DNA of 64,000 nt. Source: Helicoverpa zea. Taxonomy: Eukaryota; Arthropoda; Insecta; Lepidoptera; Noctuidae. A program made the position numbers and the translations under genes. The notes beneath the pieces were generated by a model, which worked only from the letters and a program-made list of their open reading frames with translations, was not told the origin of the DNA and made no database searches. The stretch is from assembly GCF_022581195.2 (NCBI RefSeq), contig NC_061480.1, forward strand, positions 3,224,001 through 3,288,000, given 5' to 3'. The first letter of the stretch is position 1; each line of letters starts with the position of its first letter. This document shows positions 12,524-25,126 of the stretch, piece by piece.

Positions 12524-13252
12524 TTTTTCTACCACGCTTCTTCTACACAACACCCACCTGCGCGCACGCTCAACAGTGCAGGAACACAGATTACCTATAA
12601 TATAATCGTTCTTTTTATTTCTACTGAACTCGTGAGGCCTAATGATTTTGAAAATAAGACATTAGTGCATGCTGTGACACGATATTGGTAGGTTAAATTA
12701 TAGCTTTTTGCTTACGGTTTTTATTTTATCAGTTCCGACCGATCATTTTTCAATGCCCCCCCCCCCCCCCCTTTTCACGAAAAGTTAAGTCCCGCATTCA
12801 GTTTATATTCGATACTAGCCGATTTCCCGTGGTTTCACCCATGTCCCAAGGGAACTTCTGCTCGTACCGGGATAAAATGCAGCTTATGTTACTCGGGAAG
12901 ATTGTAGCTTTCCAATAGTAAAAATACCTTTTTTAAACTACGTTTTAGCGGCGTTAATGTTTTGTTTTGATATACAAAATAAATTTTACAACAACGTAAA
13001 TTCTTATCTAACTGAAATAAACGATAAATGCATTTAAACCAGCGATATGCAGCGTCATTTATGATTATCTCATATAATCATTCATCATTATCATCTGGCT
13101 AGTCTTTTCCCAACTATATTGGGGTCGGCTTCCAGTCTAAGCTGAGTACCAGTGTGCCACAAGGAGCGACTGCCTATCTGACCTTCTCAACCCGTTACCG
13201 GGGCAATCCAAAACTGCTAGGTAAGACTGCTCGACTGGTTGTCAGACTTATT

Positions 13253-13627
13253 GGGGCCCGATTCTCCTAAGTTAAAAATGTCAAAATTTAATAGAAATCG
13301 AATCGCAATAGCAGTTTTAACCATATCGGGCATTCTGCTACTAATATAAGACCAATCGTATTCCAACGACATTAGATTGGTTTGCGATTGGTCTGCTATT
13401 TTGGTGATTTTGGTCAATACGGTAGTTTGCTCTACAATCATATTGCAATCGTAAATCATTTGCAGACAAAATGATCCATTATTGAATAACATAGAAGGAT
13501 AAATCGTTTATTTCAAAGAAAAAATAGCGGAATGCCACATACGCTTCAATCGTAATCGAGTCGGGATTGGATCGCAGTCGAATGTGAATCGTATGTTGCT
13601 TAAGTAAAATTAGGAGAATCGGGCCCC
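13253..13627. mobile_element. MITE with GGGGCCCGATTCTCCTAA ends
   Basis: Inverted ends GGGGCCCGATTCTCC frame 375 bases inserted in a family C repeat. The core is palindromic around a CAAACCAAT/ATTGGTTTG motif. Sister copies are at 16952-17316 and, broken up, at 21022-24784. The CAGGGGCCC form of the end suggests hAT. Confidence 0.75.
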
Positions 13628-13689
13628 TGGCTTCTGACTACGCGTAACTACTGCGAAAGGTGTTTAATGACAGCCATATAATTATTAAT

Positions 13690-14982
13690 ATTTAATAATT
13701 ATTATATAATTTGTGTACATCACTAGCAAATTAGTCAAATTATGTCGAAAGTCCCGTAATAATTTTACCCTAATTTCAGGGAAATTTAAAACACTTTGGA
13801 TACTATACCGCTTCCACGTTGTGATGACCCTGACAGTTCAAAAGCCCTGCCATGCATAATGCTTGAGAGTAATAGAAAATAAACCAACCAAATCGTTAAA
13901 AAAAAATTTTTTCAAAATGTATTCGCTTCGTTTATTACCAAATAAAAAAATCGTGTGAAGAGTAGTAGCCAGCTTTAAATTGGGAATAATCAGTTATGAA
14001 TTACCTGCTGATTTACGCAATTAATTATAAAGCACTTGGTTTTATTTTTGCTGGATTTTAATAGAAATAACTGCTTCTTATGAGAATAAAGAAGAATATT
14101 AAAGAGTTTACTTCCACACATTTATTTATTTATTTATTGCAAAAATGTATACAGTTACAGAAATACATCCTTATCCTAGGTATACATTACCCTGTTAGGG
14201 CGCAGCAAATTAACTTAAAACTATCTCAATACAACATATATATATACTGTTTAATTCTTAACTAGACTTACATCTAAAAGGACAATATAGTTATTTATTT
14301 ACATTATAATTGTGACTTAATAAATAAATACATACATAAATTTTCAAGTCTTACTTTGTAAATTCAATCAAAAGCTTTTTCACGTGTTATTTTAATGAAA
14401 ACTTATAAAGATATCAATTATTGAAAAAAATTGGTACTTTTTTTAACCAACTTTAAAAAATATATCATTTTTATTTTTACCCCCGATGGGAAGTTGCTTT
14501 TCATTTTCTGGCAACCTCTTAAATGTCATGAAAAAATGCAGTCACACATTTACAAAGGTCGCTTTCTATACTTTTAATGATAACGAATTTTATAACATGC
14601 TCGTTATCATTGTAATCAAATAAATTAACAATAAAATTTCTTGAAGATAAGTAAAAATTTTGATAATATCTTCACAATGAAACCGAAAGATAATTTTAAT
14701 TAATAACAGCGAGATTACAAATAAATTGATAGGCATCTTTATAAACGATAACATCATATAGCCATTTCCAATAATCTACTTATCTAATGTTTTGCTAACT
14801 AGAGGTAAGAATTTGACATTACTTGTATGGGGCTTATGTCAAAATGCTATCTCTAGTATGTCAAACAATAGATAGATTGAATATTGGGAACCATACTTAA
14901 GGAATTGCGAGCGGTACGATATCAAGACATGTTGATTATTATTGTATTATTATAATAGGTAATTGTAGAAAATAGTGTTATA
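13690..14982. other. AT-rich upstream region of the zinc-finger gene
   Basis: No gene. Contains a TTTATTTATTTATTTATTGC-type retroposon tail near 14110-14340 and presumably the zinc-finger promoter nearer 14900. No TATA box could be assigned. Confidence 0.45.
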
Positions 14983-17900
14983 ATGAGTGTGTGTAGGACT
15001 TGCTTATCTAAAGACAATCTTAATAACATATTTTCGGATAAGAATCTTATAAGTTTACATACACAAAACCTTTTTTTAGTTTGCGGCGTCAAGGTAAACA
15101 GCGTTTCTTTGTAAGAGATACATAATCTTTAATAAATGTTACAAATTGACATTCTTAATCTTAAAAAAATATCCAATATCAATATACAAGGAAATGCCTA
15201 TAGATATGTTATTTAATTTATCAGTGTACAAAATCTGTAAAGAAATATTACTTTTTTCAGATTGAGGAAAACGATGGTTTGTCGCAGTTAATGTGTAATT
15301 CGTGTTCAAATATAGTTAACAGTGCATTAAAACTAAGAGAATTAAGTGCAAAATCCGAAGAAATACTCAAAAAAACTATTAAAATTGAATCTGAACTAGA
15401 AATTCAACCACAGCCAACAAAAATCGACACCAAACACAAAAATAAAAAGGATATGCAAAATTCAAATAAAGAACTGCAGAGAAAAAATAAAAATAGCCAG
15501 CGTGTGCAGCAAAAAGTTTGCACCAAAAGGAGTTTTGATGCGAAAAATGATGATGACTTTAAAGATGAATTTTCAGTCAGAATTGAAGATTTTGAGTCAA
15601 GTAATGATTCAGATTTCATGAAAAGCTTTTTAATTGATGATTTAGAATCTATTAACAGTGAAAATGAGCAAAAAGTATGTATAGAAGACTATGAGTCGAG
15701 CGATAGTGTTGATGACGATTTTAAAAATATTATTAAAAAGGATAATAAAATTGATTGGGATGTCAAAGAAAAAGGGTTATTAGAGAAGGGGAGGAGGAAA
15801 CTGTTGTGTAAGGTAGTTTTAATTTTTTGGACTCATATATCATCTGCCTAGCCTTTTCCCAACTATGTTGGGGTCGGCTTCCAGTCTAACCGCATGCAGC
15901 TGAGTACCAGTGTGCCACAAGGAGCGACTGCCTATCTGACCTCCTCAACCCAGTTACTAGGACAACCTTGTTAAGACTAGTTACCAGTAATTTTGCTTCT
16001 TACTACTGGCAGTGACCGCCAAAGATCAAAGCATTCCATTAGAACTTCTTCCCGTACCAAATCAAAATATAGCCTATGTTACTCGGGAAGAGTGTAGCTT
16101 TCCAACAGTGAAAGAATTTTACAAATCGGTTCAGTAGTTTTGTAGAATACACTAACAAAAAAATGTTACCTATTTAGAATGTATAGATAAAGTATATAAC
16201 TTTATTAGGTACACCAATTTTACATATATTATATTAGTATAGAACACTATAATTTTTATCTATACTAATATTATAAAGCTGAAGAGTTTATTTGTTTGTT
16301 TGACCGCGCTAATCTCAGGAACTACTGGTCCGATTTGAAAATTTCTTTCAGTGTTAGATAGCCCATTTATCGAGGAAGGCTATAGGCGACTTTTTATCCA
16401 AGTACGGGAAGTAGTTCCCACGGGATGCGGGTGAAACCGCTGGCAGAAGCTAGTAAAGTATATAACTTAATTAGATACTTATACCAATTTTACATATATT
16501 ATACTAGCCGTTTTTCCGCGGTTTCACCCGCGTCCCGTGGGAACTACTGCCCGTACCGGGATAAAATATAGCCTATGTTACTCGGGGAGAGTGTAGCTTT
16601 CGAATGGTGAAAGAATTTTAAAAAACGGTCCAGTAGTTTTTGAGCCTATTCATTACAACCAAACAAACAAAGTTTGAAACTGTAATTTTTATACAAAATA
16701 TTTTAAATCCTATCTTTCAGGAGCAAGATGCTAAACTGTTGTCTTTAGCCGCAGCTCCTTACAACAGTGAGGGTCCCATCAGATGTACCTTATGTAGTAA
16801 AGAGTTAAAGAATTTGCAGAATTTCAAATGCCACGCCAAAACACATTTTGAACCACAAAATACTTGTGAGGTAAGATCGATTTGTAAACTTTTTTCACAA
16901 AATTGACGACCTCAATGGCGCAATGGTCACCATGCCGGACTGCCGTACCTGGGGCCCGATTCTCCTAATTTTACTTAAGCGCCATTCGATTCACGTTCGA
17001 CTGAGATCCAATCACGACTCGATTACGATTGAAGCGTATGTGGCATTCCGCTATTTTTTCTTTGAAATAAACGTTTTTATCCTTTTCTGTCATTCAATAA
17101 TGAATCATTTTGTCTGCAAATGATTTACGATTGCAATATGATTGTAGAACAAACTACCGTATAGACCAAATGGCAGATCAATCGCAAACCAATCGAATGT
17201 CATCGGAATACGATTGGTCTTATATTAGTAGCAGAATGCCCGTTAAGGTTAAAACTGCTATTGCGATTCAATTTCTATTCAATTTTGACATTATTAACGT
17301 AGCAGAATCGGGCCCCAGGTATTTAGCCGGTATCAGACAGAAAACTCTAATTGGAATAAGGGCCCGCGTATCGTGTCGCACGTTACTGTCGGATTGTATC
17401 TCAGTCGGATGTGAATCGTATGTCGCATGTAAAATTTGTAGAATCGCGCACCTGGCCCCTGATCTTTATAATATGCGTACCTATTATCATTGATTTTCAT
17501 ACTGATTTATGAGCCAAAACAAACTATCGGCCGACTAAAAGTTTGCAGTATGCTCTTAATAATTAAATCCCCTATTTCTTCAGGACTGTGGCAGAAAGTT
17601 CGTCAACCCCAGTCATATGAGGTACCACCAGCAACGGGTCCATGGTAAGACGAAACGGCTAGCCTGTTCCCATTGCAGCTACAGAGCCGTGGATCCTATG
17701 GCTTTGAGGGTACGTACGTCATCAGACCAGCCTTGTCCCAATTATGTTCAAAGTCAAAAAGTCGGGCCTGTGGGATTGTACGAGTGACCGCGGCGCTGGT
17801 ACATGGCGGGCTTAAGAAGGAACATGGCGGGTTTAGTCAGTAAGAGTCTGACACTCCCGAGACATTTGATGATTTTCCGTAATAAAAGGCAAAGTCAAAA

Positions 17901-20760
17901 ACGTTTATTGAATTTCGTAGGTAATAGGCTAGTTTTTAGCCACTTCCCGGTCTCCGATTAGGGTGAAATATTGCACACGCTCTGAGTTCTGATGACAATA
18001 CATATTCAAATTATTATTTTTTATTCAGTAAGATATCGGAGATCCAATCTGTTAGTAACAAATCAAATAGACTTAAACCTATGTTAGTACCATTGACACA
18101 CAAATTTCTTTTAGCTTTAGTTAATATTTAATAACTAATAACGACCTGGTTCGGTCGACCAGCGCACGTATGATCGGGCTATCTACGCGGGCCGCAATTG
18201 AGTGCAGAATACTGTTTCGACTGCCACGCAACATTCGCATCATTGAGGCCGATTTTTTTCGCCATATTGCGTCGAAGTTATCTGTCATAATTAGCTAAGA
18301 AACGTCATTATAAATCCAATATGGCGGCGTCCCCAAAATGGCAGACTGGCTGTTTGAAATCCACCCCCATGATATGAGTATCAAATGAAAGGGTTTGTTG
18401 TCAGAAATACGAAAAAAGTATAAAATAAAAATATTAGTTTAAAAACACGCTTTTATAAAATTACAAAACAAGTAATTCGGACATTTAGTTTGATGATGCA
18501 TTTGGTCCAAAAAGAGTAAAGATAACAAAAACGCTCTACGCTTTCTTTCATCAAACTAAATGTCCGAGTTATTTTGTAATTTTTTCATATTGTTTTTAGA
18601 ACCATATACGCGCAGAACATACAGGAGAAAGACCGTTTGTATGTGATGTATGCGGTGAAAACTTTCGTATGAGAGCTAACATCGCCCAGCATATGAGAAT
18701 ACACGGCGGAGTCAAAAACTTACAGGTAAATAATAATAATACATTCTTTATTTCAGACCAGAGATCCATACAAAACCAGCGGGGCCCAGTAGGGCCAAGG
18801 CCTGCCGGGGCTGCGGGATTGTTCGCGCGAGTTACCGCGGCCCTGGTACATACGCGGCCTACGACGGAACACGACGGTTTATAGTCAGTAAGAGTCTGAC
18901 ACTCCCTCACTGCTGCCAACCCACAGCGGGAGGGGTCATTTGATGATTTTTGACGTCGATAAAAAAAAAGATCCATAAAGTGTTTGTAATTTCTTATCCT
19001 AATCATCATCTCCCGAGCCTTTTCCTATGTTGGTGTCGGCTTCCAGTCTAACCAGATGCAGCTGAGTACCAGTGTGCCACAAGGAGCGACTGCCTATCTG
19101 ATCTCCTCAACCCAGTTACCCGGGCAACCTAATACCCCTTGGTTAGACTGGTGTCAGACTTTACTGGCTTCTGACTACTCGTAACGACTGCCAAGGATGT
19201 TCAATGACAGCCGGGACCTGCAGTTTAACGTGCCATCCAAACACAGTCATTGGTGTCCGAGATATGCTTAGAAAGTACGTACAAACTTAGAAAAGTTGAT
19301 TGGAGATTAATATTAAATACGTTTGTATGTTTTGTTTTCAGTGTGAGCGCTGTCCTGCAATGTTCCGAAGTCGGTCAGAACTGACTGGACATCAGAATAG
19401 AGTGCATTATATGATATACACGTACCCATGTTACTTGTGCACGGAATCGTAAGTAAATAACTATTTATTTATATACTAGCTATTGTCCGCGGTTTCACCT
19501 TATCCTGGTGGTACTTTTTCCCGTACTAGGATAAAATACATATAGCCTATACTGTACTATTTATTTATTTCATTCAGGCATCTAAAATCCATAGAAAATA
19601 CTATACATAAAAATATAACAATCAATCATATTATATATTTTATATAAACAACTTAAATTATACTCGGGGAAACTCTAGCTTCCTCACAGTGAATTTTTCA
19701 AATCAGTCCAGAAGTTCCTAAGATTAGCGCGAACAAACAAACAAATTCTTCAGTTTTATAAGAAAAATACTCTACGTGCTACTTTTTATTCAGATTCGCG
19801 AAATAGTACCTGGTAGTCATTGGCACAATCAAGTTTTATATATTGGCGAGCCAAATGATTATTTTATATTTTATTTTTCAGTTACAAAAAGCTGGATTCT
19901 GTGAAAAAACATCTTCTGAACATACACGGGGTTCCCAGAGACCAACAGTTACCCATTAAATGTATTAAAAGGCGCCGAAGGTATGTATTGTTTATAATGT
20001 ATATCGGGTGTTTCGTACCTAATCACATTAAATCCTATCATATATACTTTATGATATTCTACGGCGAATTGTAAAAAAAATAACCTAATCCATTCAGTGG
20101 TTTAACCACAGGAGTCATTTTTCGTTTTTATAATTTACAACATCATGTGTAAAGCAGAGATAAAGTTAGGAGTATCGAATGTTTTGATCAGTTGACAGCT
20201 GTCAGTTTTCAAGGGAGAATTTATGTTGTTTGTAATGACTGACTCTTATAATGGTGTTCTAATTCTCATTTTTTTTTCTATTTACTTTGTTTTAATTTTT
20301 CGTTGTGATTTTATAACTCAAGAATCGTCTCGCCTCATCTTTTCCGAACTATGTTGGTGTCGGCTTCCAGTCTAACCGGATGCAGCTGAGTACCAGTGTG
20401 CCACAAGGAGCGACTACCTATCTGATCTCCTCAACCCAGTTACCCGGGCAACCCAATACCCCTTGGTTAGGCTGGTGTCAGACTTTACTGGCTTCTGACT
20501 ACCCGTAACGACTGCCAAGGATGTTCAATGACAGCCGGGACCTACAGTTTAACGTGCCATCCGAAACACTGTCATTGGTGTCCAAGATATCCTTAGAAAG
20601 TACATACAAACTTAGAAAAGTTGCATTGGTACTTGCCTGACCTGGGATCGAACACATTCATACTTGAGAGGTTGATTCTTTACCTACTAGGCCACCACGA
20701 CTTTTAAAAAAAATATATTTTTTTCTTCTTAATTTCAGAAGCTGTGACAAGAGTGATTGA
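14983..20760 (+). CDS. ZAD-domain C2H2 zinc-finger protein, 8 coding exons
   Basis: Coding exons: 14983-15093, 15261-15812, 16721-16870, 17584-17709, 18600-18725, 19342-19448, 19882-19980, 20739-20760. All introns are GT-AG and the phases join without a break to about 430 residues. Residues 1-75 form a ZAD domain (zinc ligands Cys4, Cys7, Cys49, Cys52), a dimerisation module of insect zinc-finger transcription factors. An acidic and lysine-rich linker (about 76-221) follows, then six C2H2 fingers from residue 243 to about 400, several split by introns. The linker THTGER-like HTGERPF precedes finger four. The protein is presumably nuclear and DNA-binding; target unknown. ZAD genes expand rapidly in insects, so no orthologue name is given. 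Introns are filled with mobile elements, but every splice site is intact. The start ATG is inferred from the ZAD N-terminus; an upstream non-coding exon is possible. Confidence 0.9.
16259..16453 (+). mobile_element. Non-autonomous Helitron in zinc-finger intron 2
   Basis: TCTATACTAATATTATAAAG to GGCAGAAGCTAG. A near-identical relative is at 55338-55531. Confidence 0.75.
16952..17316. mobile_element. GGGGCCC-type MITE in zinc-finger intron 3
   Basis: Ends GGGGCCCGATTCTCC and GAATCGGGCCCC; inserted into a family B SINE fragment just after CCGTACCT. Sequence up to about 17455 repeats part of the same element. Confidence 0.7.
18771..18968 (+). mobile_element. Family F retroposon in zinc-finger intron 5
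   Basis: Ends in a poly(A) run and is flanked by the 9-base duplication AGATCCATA (18762-18770, 18969-18977). It starts 45 bases downstream of exon 5. Confidence 0.75.
20330..20705 (+). repeat. Family C retroposon in zinc-finger intron 7
   Basis: A long copy running from CATCTTTTCCGAACTATGTT to CCACCACGACTT, ending 33 bases before the exon 8 acceptor. Confidence 0.7.
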
Positions 20761-20787
20761 AACTGAATGAATAAGTAGCTACATATA

Positions 20788-20793
20788 AATAAA
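20788..20793 (+). terminator. poly(A) signal of the ZAD zinc-finger gene
   Basis: AATAAA lies 28 bases after the TGA stop of the zinc-finger gene, giving a very short 3'UTR. Confidence 0.6.
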
Positions 20794-21100
20794 AAGTTGG
20801 TTTCTGTGAATAATAATTTGTGCATTTATTTGATCTCTTATAAAAATACAGTCATGTACTCAAATATAAAATACTTTTTATTTTTTTTGTTAACTATGAA
20901 AAAATGGCGAAATAAATTATATGTGGGTGTACAAAAATATACAGTTGTTTTTATTACTACTGTAGATAGAATCTTGATTTCAATATAAGTTTGCAGCCGA
21001 TCTGATACCGGCCAAATATTTGGGGCCCGATTTTGCTAAGTTAATAATGTCAAAATTGAATCGCAATAGCAGTTTTAACCTTATCGGGCATTCTGCTACT

Positions 21101-21450
21101 TAAAAAAAATGGCGTCCACGGCCGATTTCATTTAAGGAGATCAGCCAGCTGCGCAGGACATATTATAGTGCACGAGCATTTGCACAGACACAGGTACACT
21201 CACTATTCCTTCACTCTCATAACCCGATGGGACGGCAATCCGACACCACCGGAGAGAGATCAGGCGCAGGACCGACATTTACGTGCTCTCCGATGCACGG
21301 GTGAATCAATCACCAACTTCCAGACTACGGACTGCTTTGTGAAAGTTTAAGAAAACCCACAAAGCCATTTTGGCCCGTCCCGGGAATCGAACCCGAGACC
21401 TCGTGCTCAGCAGCCGCGCTTGCGACCACTAGACCAACGAGGCAGTTAAA
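21101..21450 (-). mobile_element. Family A SINE inserted in a CAGGGGCCC-type MITE
   Basis: A complete minus-strand copy flanked by the 11-base target duplication ATTCTGCTACT (21090-21100, 21451-21461). It interrupts the hAT-like element of 21022-24784. Confidence 0.85.
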
Positions 21451-21635
21451 ATTCTGCTACTAATATAAGAACAATCGTATTCCAATGACATTCGATTGGT
21501 TTGCGATTGGTCTGCCATTTGGTCTATACGGTAGTTTGCTCTACAATCATATTGCAATCGTAAATCATTTGCAGGCAAAATGATTCATTATTAAATGACA
21601 GAAAAGGATAAAACGTTTATTTAAAAGAAAAAAAA

Positions 21636-22768
21636 TTGGTAAAAAAACTTTTAAGTTAAACGGTTTTATATCATAAGTGCACTGAAAAATAAAAAATAAA
21701 AAAACAGTTACTTACCTATAAACCTACGTAGGTGGTCCCGGTCATATTAGACTAAAATAAAAACGTGGGGCCCATTCCGTAACTATTGCTGTAATACTTT
21801 CTTCTAGCTAGAGGTATAATAGGTGTGGATTGCATCGACTTACTATAATCATAACTGGAGATTTTGACAATCAATAATCAGCCGTAGCGGCTTCATCAGC
21901 GAACACCGAGCTCACGATCTACCAAAGTATAAAGATATGCTTTGCCATAAGTAGGATTTCAGAGGGCCCCACGTTTTTATTTTAGTCTAATATGACCGGG
22001 ACCACCTACGTAGGTTTATAGGTAAGTAACTGTTTTTTTATTTTTTATTTTTCAGTGCACATCCTACTAATATTATAAACGAGAAAGTTTGTATGTATGG
22101 ATGTTTGTTACTCTTTCACGCAAAAACTACTGAATGGATTTTAATGAAACTTTACAATAATATAGCTTATACATCAGAAAAACACATAGGCTACAATTTG
22201 TAAACATATTGTTCGAAATACTAAACCTGCGCAGACGAAGTCGCGGGCACCAGCTAGTAAGATATAAAACCGTTTAACTTAAAAGATTTTTTACCGATTT
22301 TTTATTATCTAGTTTTTAGTATTTAATGAAAATGCCTACCGAATATTCTTCATTCTATACATGGGTCAGCAGCGGTGAGGGAGTGCTAGACTCTTACTGA
22401 CTAAAAACCGTTCTTTTTCGTCGTAGGCCTTTTATGTACCACGACCACGGTAACTCTTTAGGACAATCCCGCAGCCCAGGCAGGCCTTGGCCCTGTTGGG
22501 CCCCGTTGGGGTTGCTGACAGTATTCTACTTGAGTAGCCCTTTCATTTGATACCCATATTGAGGGGGTTGTGGAAAAATATGTAATCCGCCATTTTGTAC
22601 CGGTGGCCATCTTGGATTTAAAATGTTATATTGTATTGTCATCGGAATTAAAGGTGTGTACCAAATTTCAGATCAATCTGACAACAGGAAGGCACTGTCA
22701 ATTTCTAAATTTGACCCAAGAATGAATAAATAATAAAACAAACGGGGTGAGCTAAATAAAACCGTTTA
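21636..22768. repeat. Composite foldback repeat, copy 1
   Basis: Arms of about 140 bases (TTGGTAAAAAAACTTTTAAG outward, GTGGGGCCC inward) surround a 190-base centre; the right arm holds the Helitron 22062-22257. A fragment of retroposon family F and an AATAAAACCGTTT end follow. The same composite recurs at 29764-30704. Confidence 0.75.
22062..22257 (+). mobile_element. Non-autonomous Helitron, 196 bp, with empty site in window
   Basis: Begins TCCTACTAATATTATAAA and ends GGGCACCAGCTAG. It sits exactly between A and T, as Helitrons do, without a target duplication. The equivalent uninterrupted site is at 30181-30190. A second copy of the family is at 59148-59351. Confidence 0.88.
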
Positions 22769-22852
22769 AAAAATAGCGGAATGCCACATACGCTTCAATT
22801 GTAATTGAGTCGGGATTGGATCTCAGTCGAACGTGAATCGAATGGCGCTTAA

Positions 22853-24757
22853 TAGTAGGGGAGGCCTAGAAGGGATTTTGGGATTTACTCAAGCGCGGCA
22901 GATTAGTATATAGGGAGGTACCTATTACCCTATTTAACACCTCCACCAAATATAAGCCCTGTATATGCAGCCGCGCGTCTAGAATAAAGGATCAGATTAG
23001 TAAAAAAAAAATTATCATCTGACATTCTCCAGCGCGTCAGATTAAGATAGGGTAATTTAGTTATATGCTAAAAAGTGTATATTCCACTAATCTGACAATT
23101 TGCGATTGACGATAAGAAGTAGAAAGGTTACAAACTTGTAAAAAAAAACGTCATCTTGACTTTCTCGAGCGCGGCTATTTTTTTTTTATTTTGAAGGGAG
23201 TAATTCAACGTTCACGAAAAATATAAAATCTGACGATTCCCGTAAGCCGAAGTAAGGAAAATTAATCGATAAAGTTTAAAGCGTGCAGCTACGTGATGCC
23301 GGTATTCTCCTCCCAAGTTTCTATTCCTCTCTCTCTTTTTTCAATTCAATTCATTATAGCAATAAGTGTTAGTACATTTTGGGTCTTAAATAATCTACAC
23401 TAATATTATAAAGCTGAAGAGTTTTTTTTTGTTTTTGTCTATCGTGACACCGAGAAATGCCGTTTCGTATACTTCGCCTTTTTTATACAGGTCGTGGTGG
23501 CCTAGTCATGCGGTTAACATTGGCTCTACTCTGCATAACGTGGTTCACAAATTACGCGCGTAGTGTCGTTTCATCAATGAAAGCAACTGCTATCTCTTTC
23601 TATCTGTTCTGCAAGAGTGGCAACTATTATTAGTTTTAATTTGTTTTTATCTATATCTCAGAACGGACAAACATTAGAACAAAGCTGTCATAGTAAATGT
23701 TATTCTAGTTGAAAAGACCTATCCAACGATGTATTTGACTTTGCTATTGGTGGGGTTTATCATTATGCCCAATATCCAGTTGGTACAGTACCTATAAGGT
23801 TGAAATGCAAAATTATAGTAACAATTATGAACGGGCACAGCAAGTAGTACTTAGAAGACACACTCGTAGTAGCACTTAGATATTCCTTAAAAAACTTGAG
23901 ATATCAATGGATTATTTAATTTTAACTTTTACACACTTTTTGATCTATATCTCAGGACGGGCAAACGTCAACAAAGCTGTCATATTAAAGGTTGTTCTAG
24001 ATAAAAGGCCTATACAATGATATGTATGACATTGCTATTGGTGGAGTGTACCAGGTTCCGTATATTTGTGTCCATTGTCCTTTATGTTTTTCATATTTAT
24101 TTGCTTATAAATAAAAGTTTTGTACTTCAAAGAATACATACTGGTTTATTTACTTGCAATTTTTTCAGTTCTTCAATTTGTTAAAAGGTTTGCAAGAAAA
24201 CTTTCCATTGTCAGATTAAGCGAATTCCTCCAGATAATCGTCAGATTATAAGATGATTACGTTAAGGGTACATAAATGAACCATATATATCTTAATCTGA
24301 CACGCTCGAGTATTTCAAAATGGCGATTTTTTTTTGCAATTTCAAATAATGGCCACGGGTTTAGGTCACGTCTAAATCGTCAGATTATTGCATAAGAGAC
24401 TTCGTTTTGGTTCACTTAACACCTCTTTTGATAATCTGACGCGCTCGATATTTTTTTTTTTTTTTCCCATTTTTAACCCTTACCTACTACCACCCCCACC
24501 ATGGAAACAGTCAGATTAATATACGTATGTTTTCAAAATGACGTAGGACGTGCATGCTATTAATATCTGACGCGCTCCAGTATGTCCATGCAACTGTTTT
24601 TTTTTACATTTTTGAAAGTTTATAGCCGCTCCACCCACCGATGAAAGTGTGTGTATGTCAGGACATTTTTTTCTTCTTATCATCTAAGCTTCGCAATCTA
24701 ATAGGTCTCATTGACGCTCGAGTCACTCCCGATTTAGCACCCTTGCCTCCCCTACTA
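22853..24757. mobile_element. 1.9-kb TAA-flanked transposon with subterminal repeats
   Basis: Inverted ends TAGTAGGGGAGGC are flanked by TAA (22850-22852, 24758-24760). Copies of CTCGAGCGCGTCAGATTA-like words occur near the left end (about 22890, 23025, 23160). Their inverse, TAATCTGACGCGCTCGAG-like, occurs near the right end (about 24235, 24295, 24435, 24565). No transposase frame is seen. A Helitron-like start is at about 23398. Confidence 0.75.
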
Positions 24758-25108
24758 TAAGTAAAATTAGGAGAATCGGGCCCCTGATCTCTTCTCGGTC
24801 GTGTCGGATTGTCGTCCCATCGGGTTATGAGAGTGAAGGAGTAGTGAGTGCACCTGTGTCCAAGCAAATGTGCGTGCACTATAATAGTTCCTGCGCAGCT
24901 GACTGATCTCCTTAAATGAGAACAGCCGCCGTGGCGTGGACGCCAATATAACCTATGGATAGACTAGTTTCAGACTTACTGGCTTCTGACTACCCGTAAC
25001 GACTGCCAAGGATGTTCAATGACAGCCGGGACCTACAGTTTAACGTGCCATCCGAAAAATCTGCAGGTTGCTAAGTAACAAAATGAAAGTCAACTTAAGA
25101 ACGAATGT

Positions 25109-25114
25109 TTTATT
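25109..25114 (-). terminator. poly(A) signal of PRPF3
   Basis: AATAAA read on the minus strand, 13 bases after the PRPF3 stop codon (TAA at 25129-25127). Confidence 0.65.
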
Positions 25115-25126
25115 GTATGTAGTTAG

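Larger units (their letters stand above)
21022..24784. mobile_element. GGGGCCC-type MITE split by three successive insertions
   Basis: The element begins at 21022 and its matching end is found only at 24760-24784. In between lie a SINE (21101-21450), a composite foldback repeat (about 21636-22768, itself holding a Helitron) and a 1.9-kb TAA-flanked transposon (22853-24757). Joining the outside pieces restores the order seen in the copy at 13253. Confidence 0.8.

Noticed and set aside
12755..12770. Run of C residues as a structural signal
   Set aside because: Homopolymer length is unreliable in assemblies and no other feature supports a function.
15404..15619. 71-residue minus-strand frame
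   Set aside because: Antisense to the Lys/Asp-rich linker of zinc-finger exon 2.
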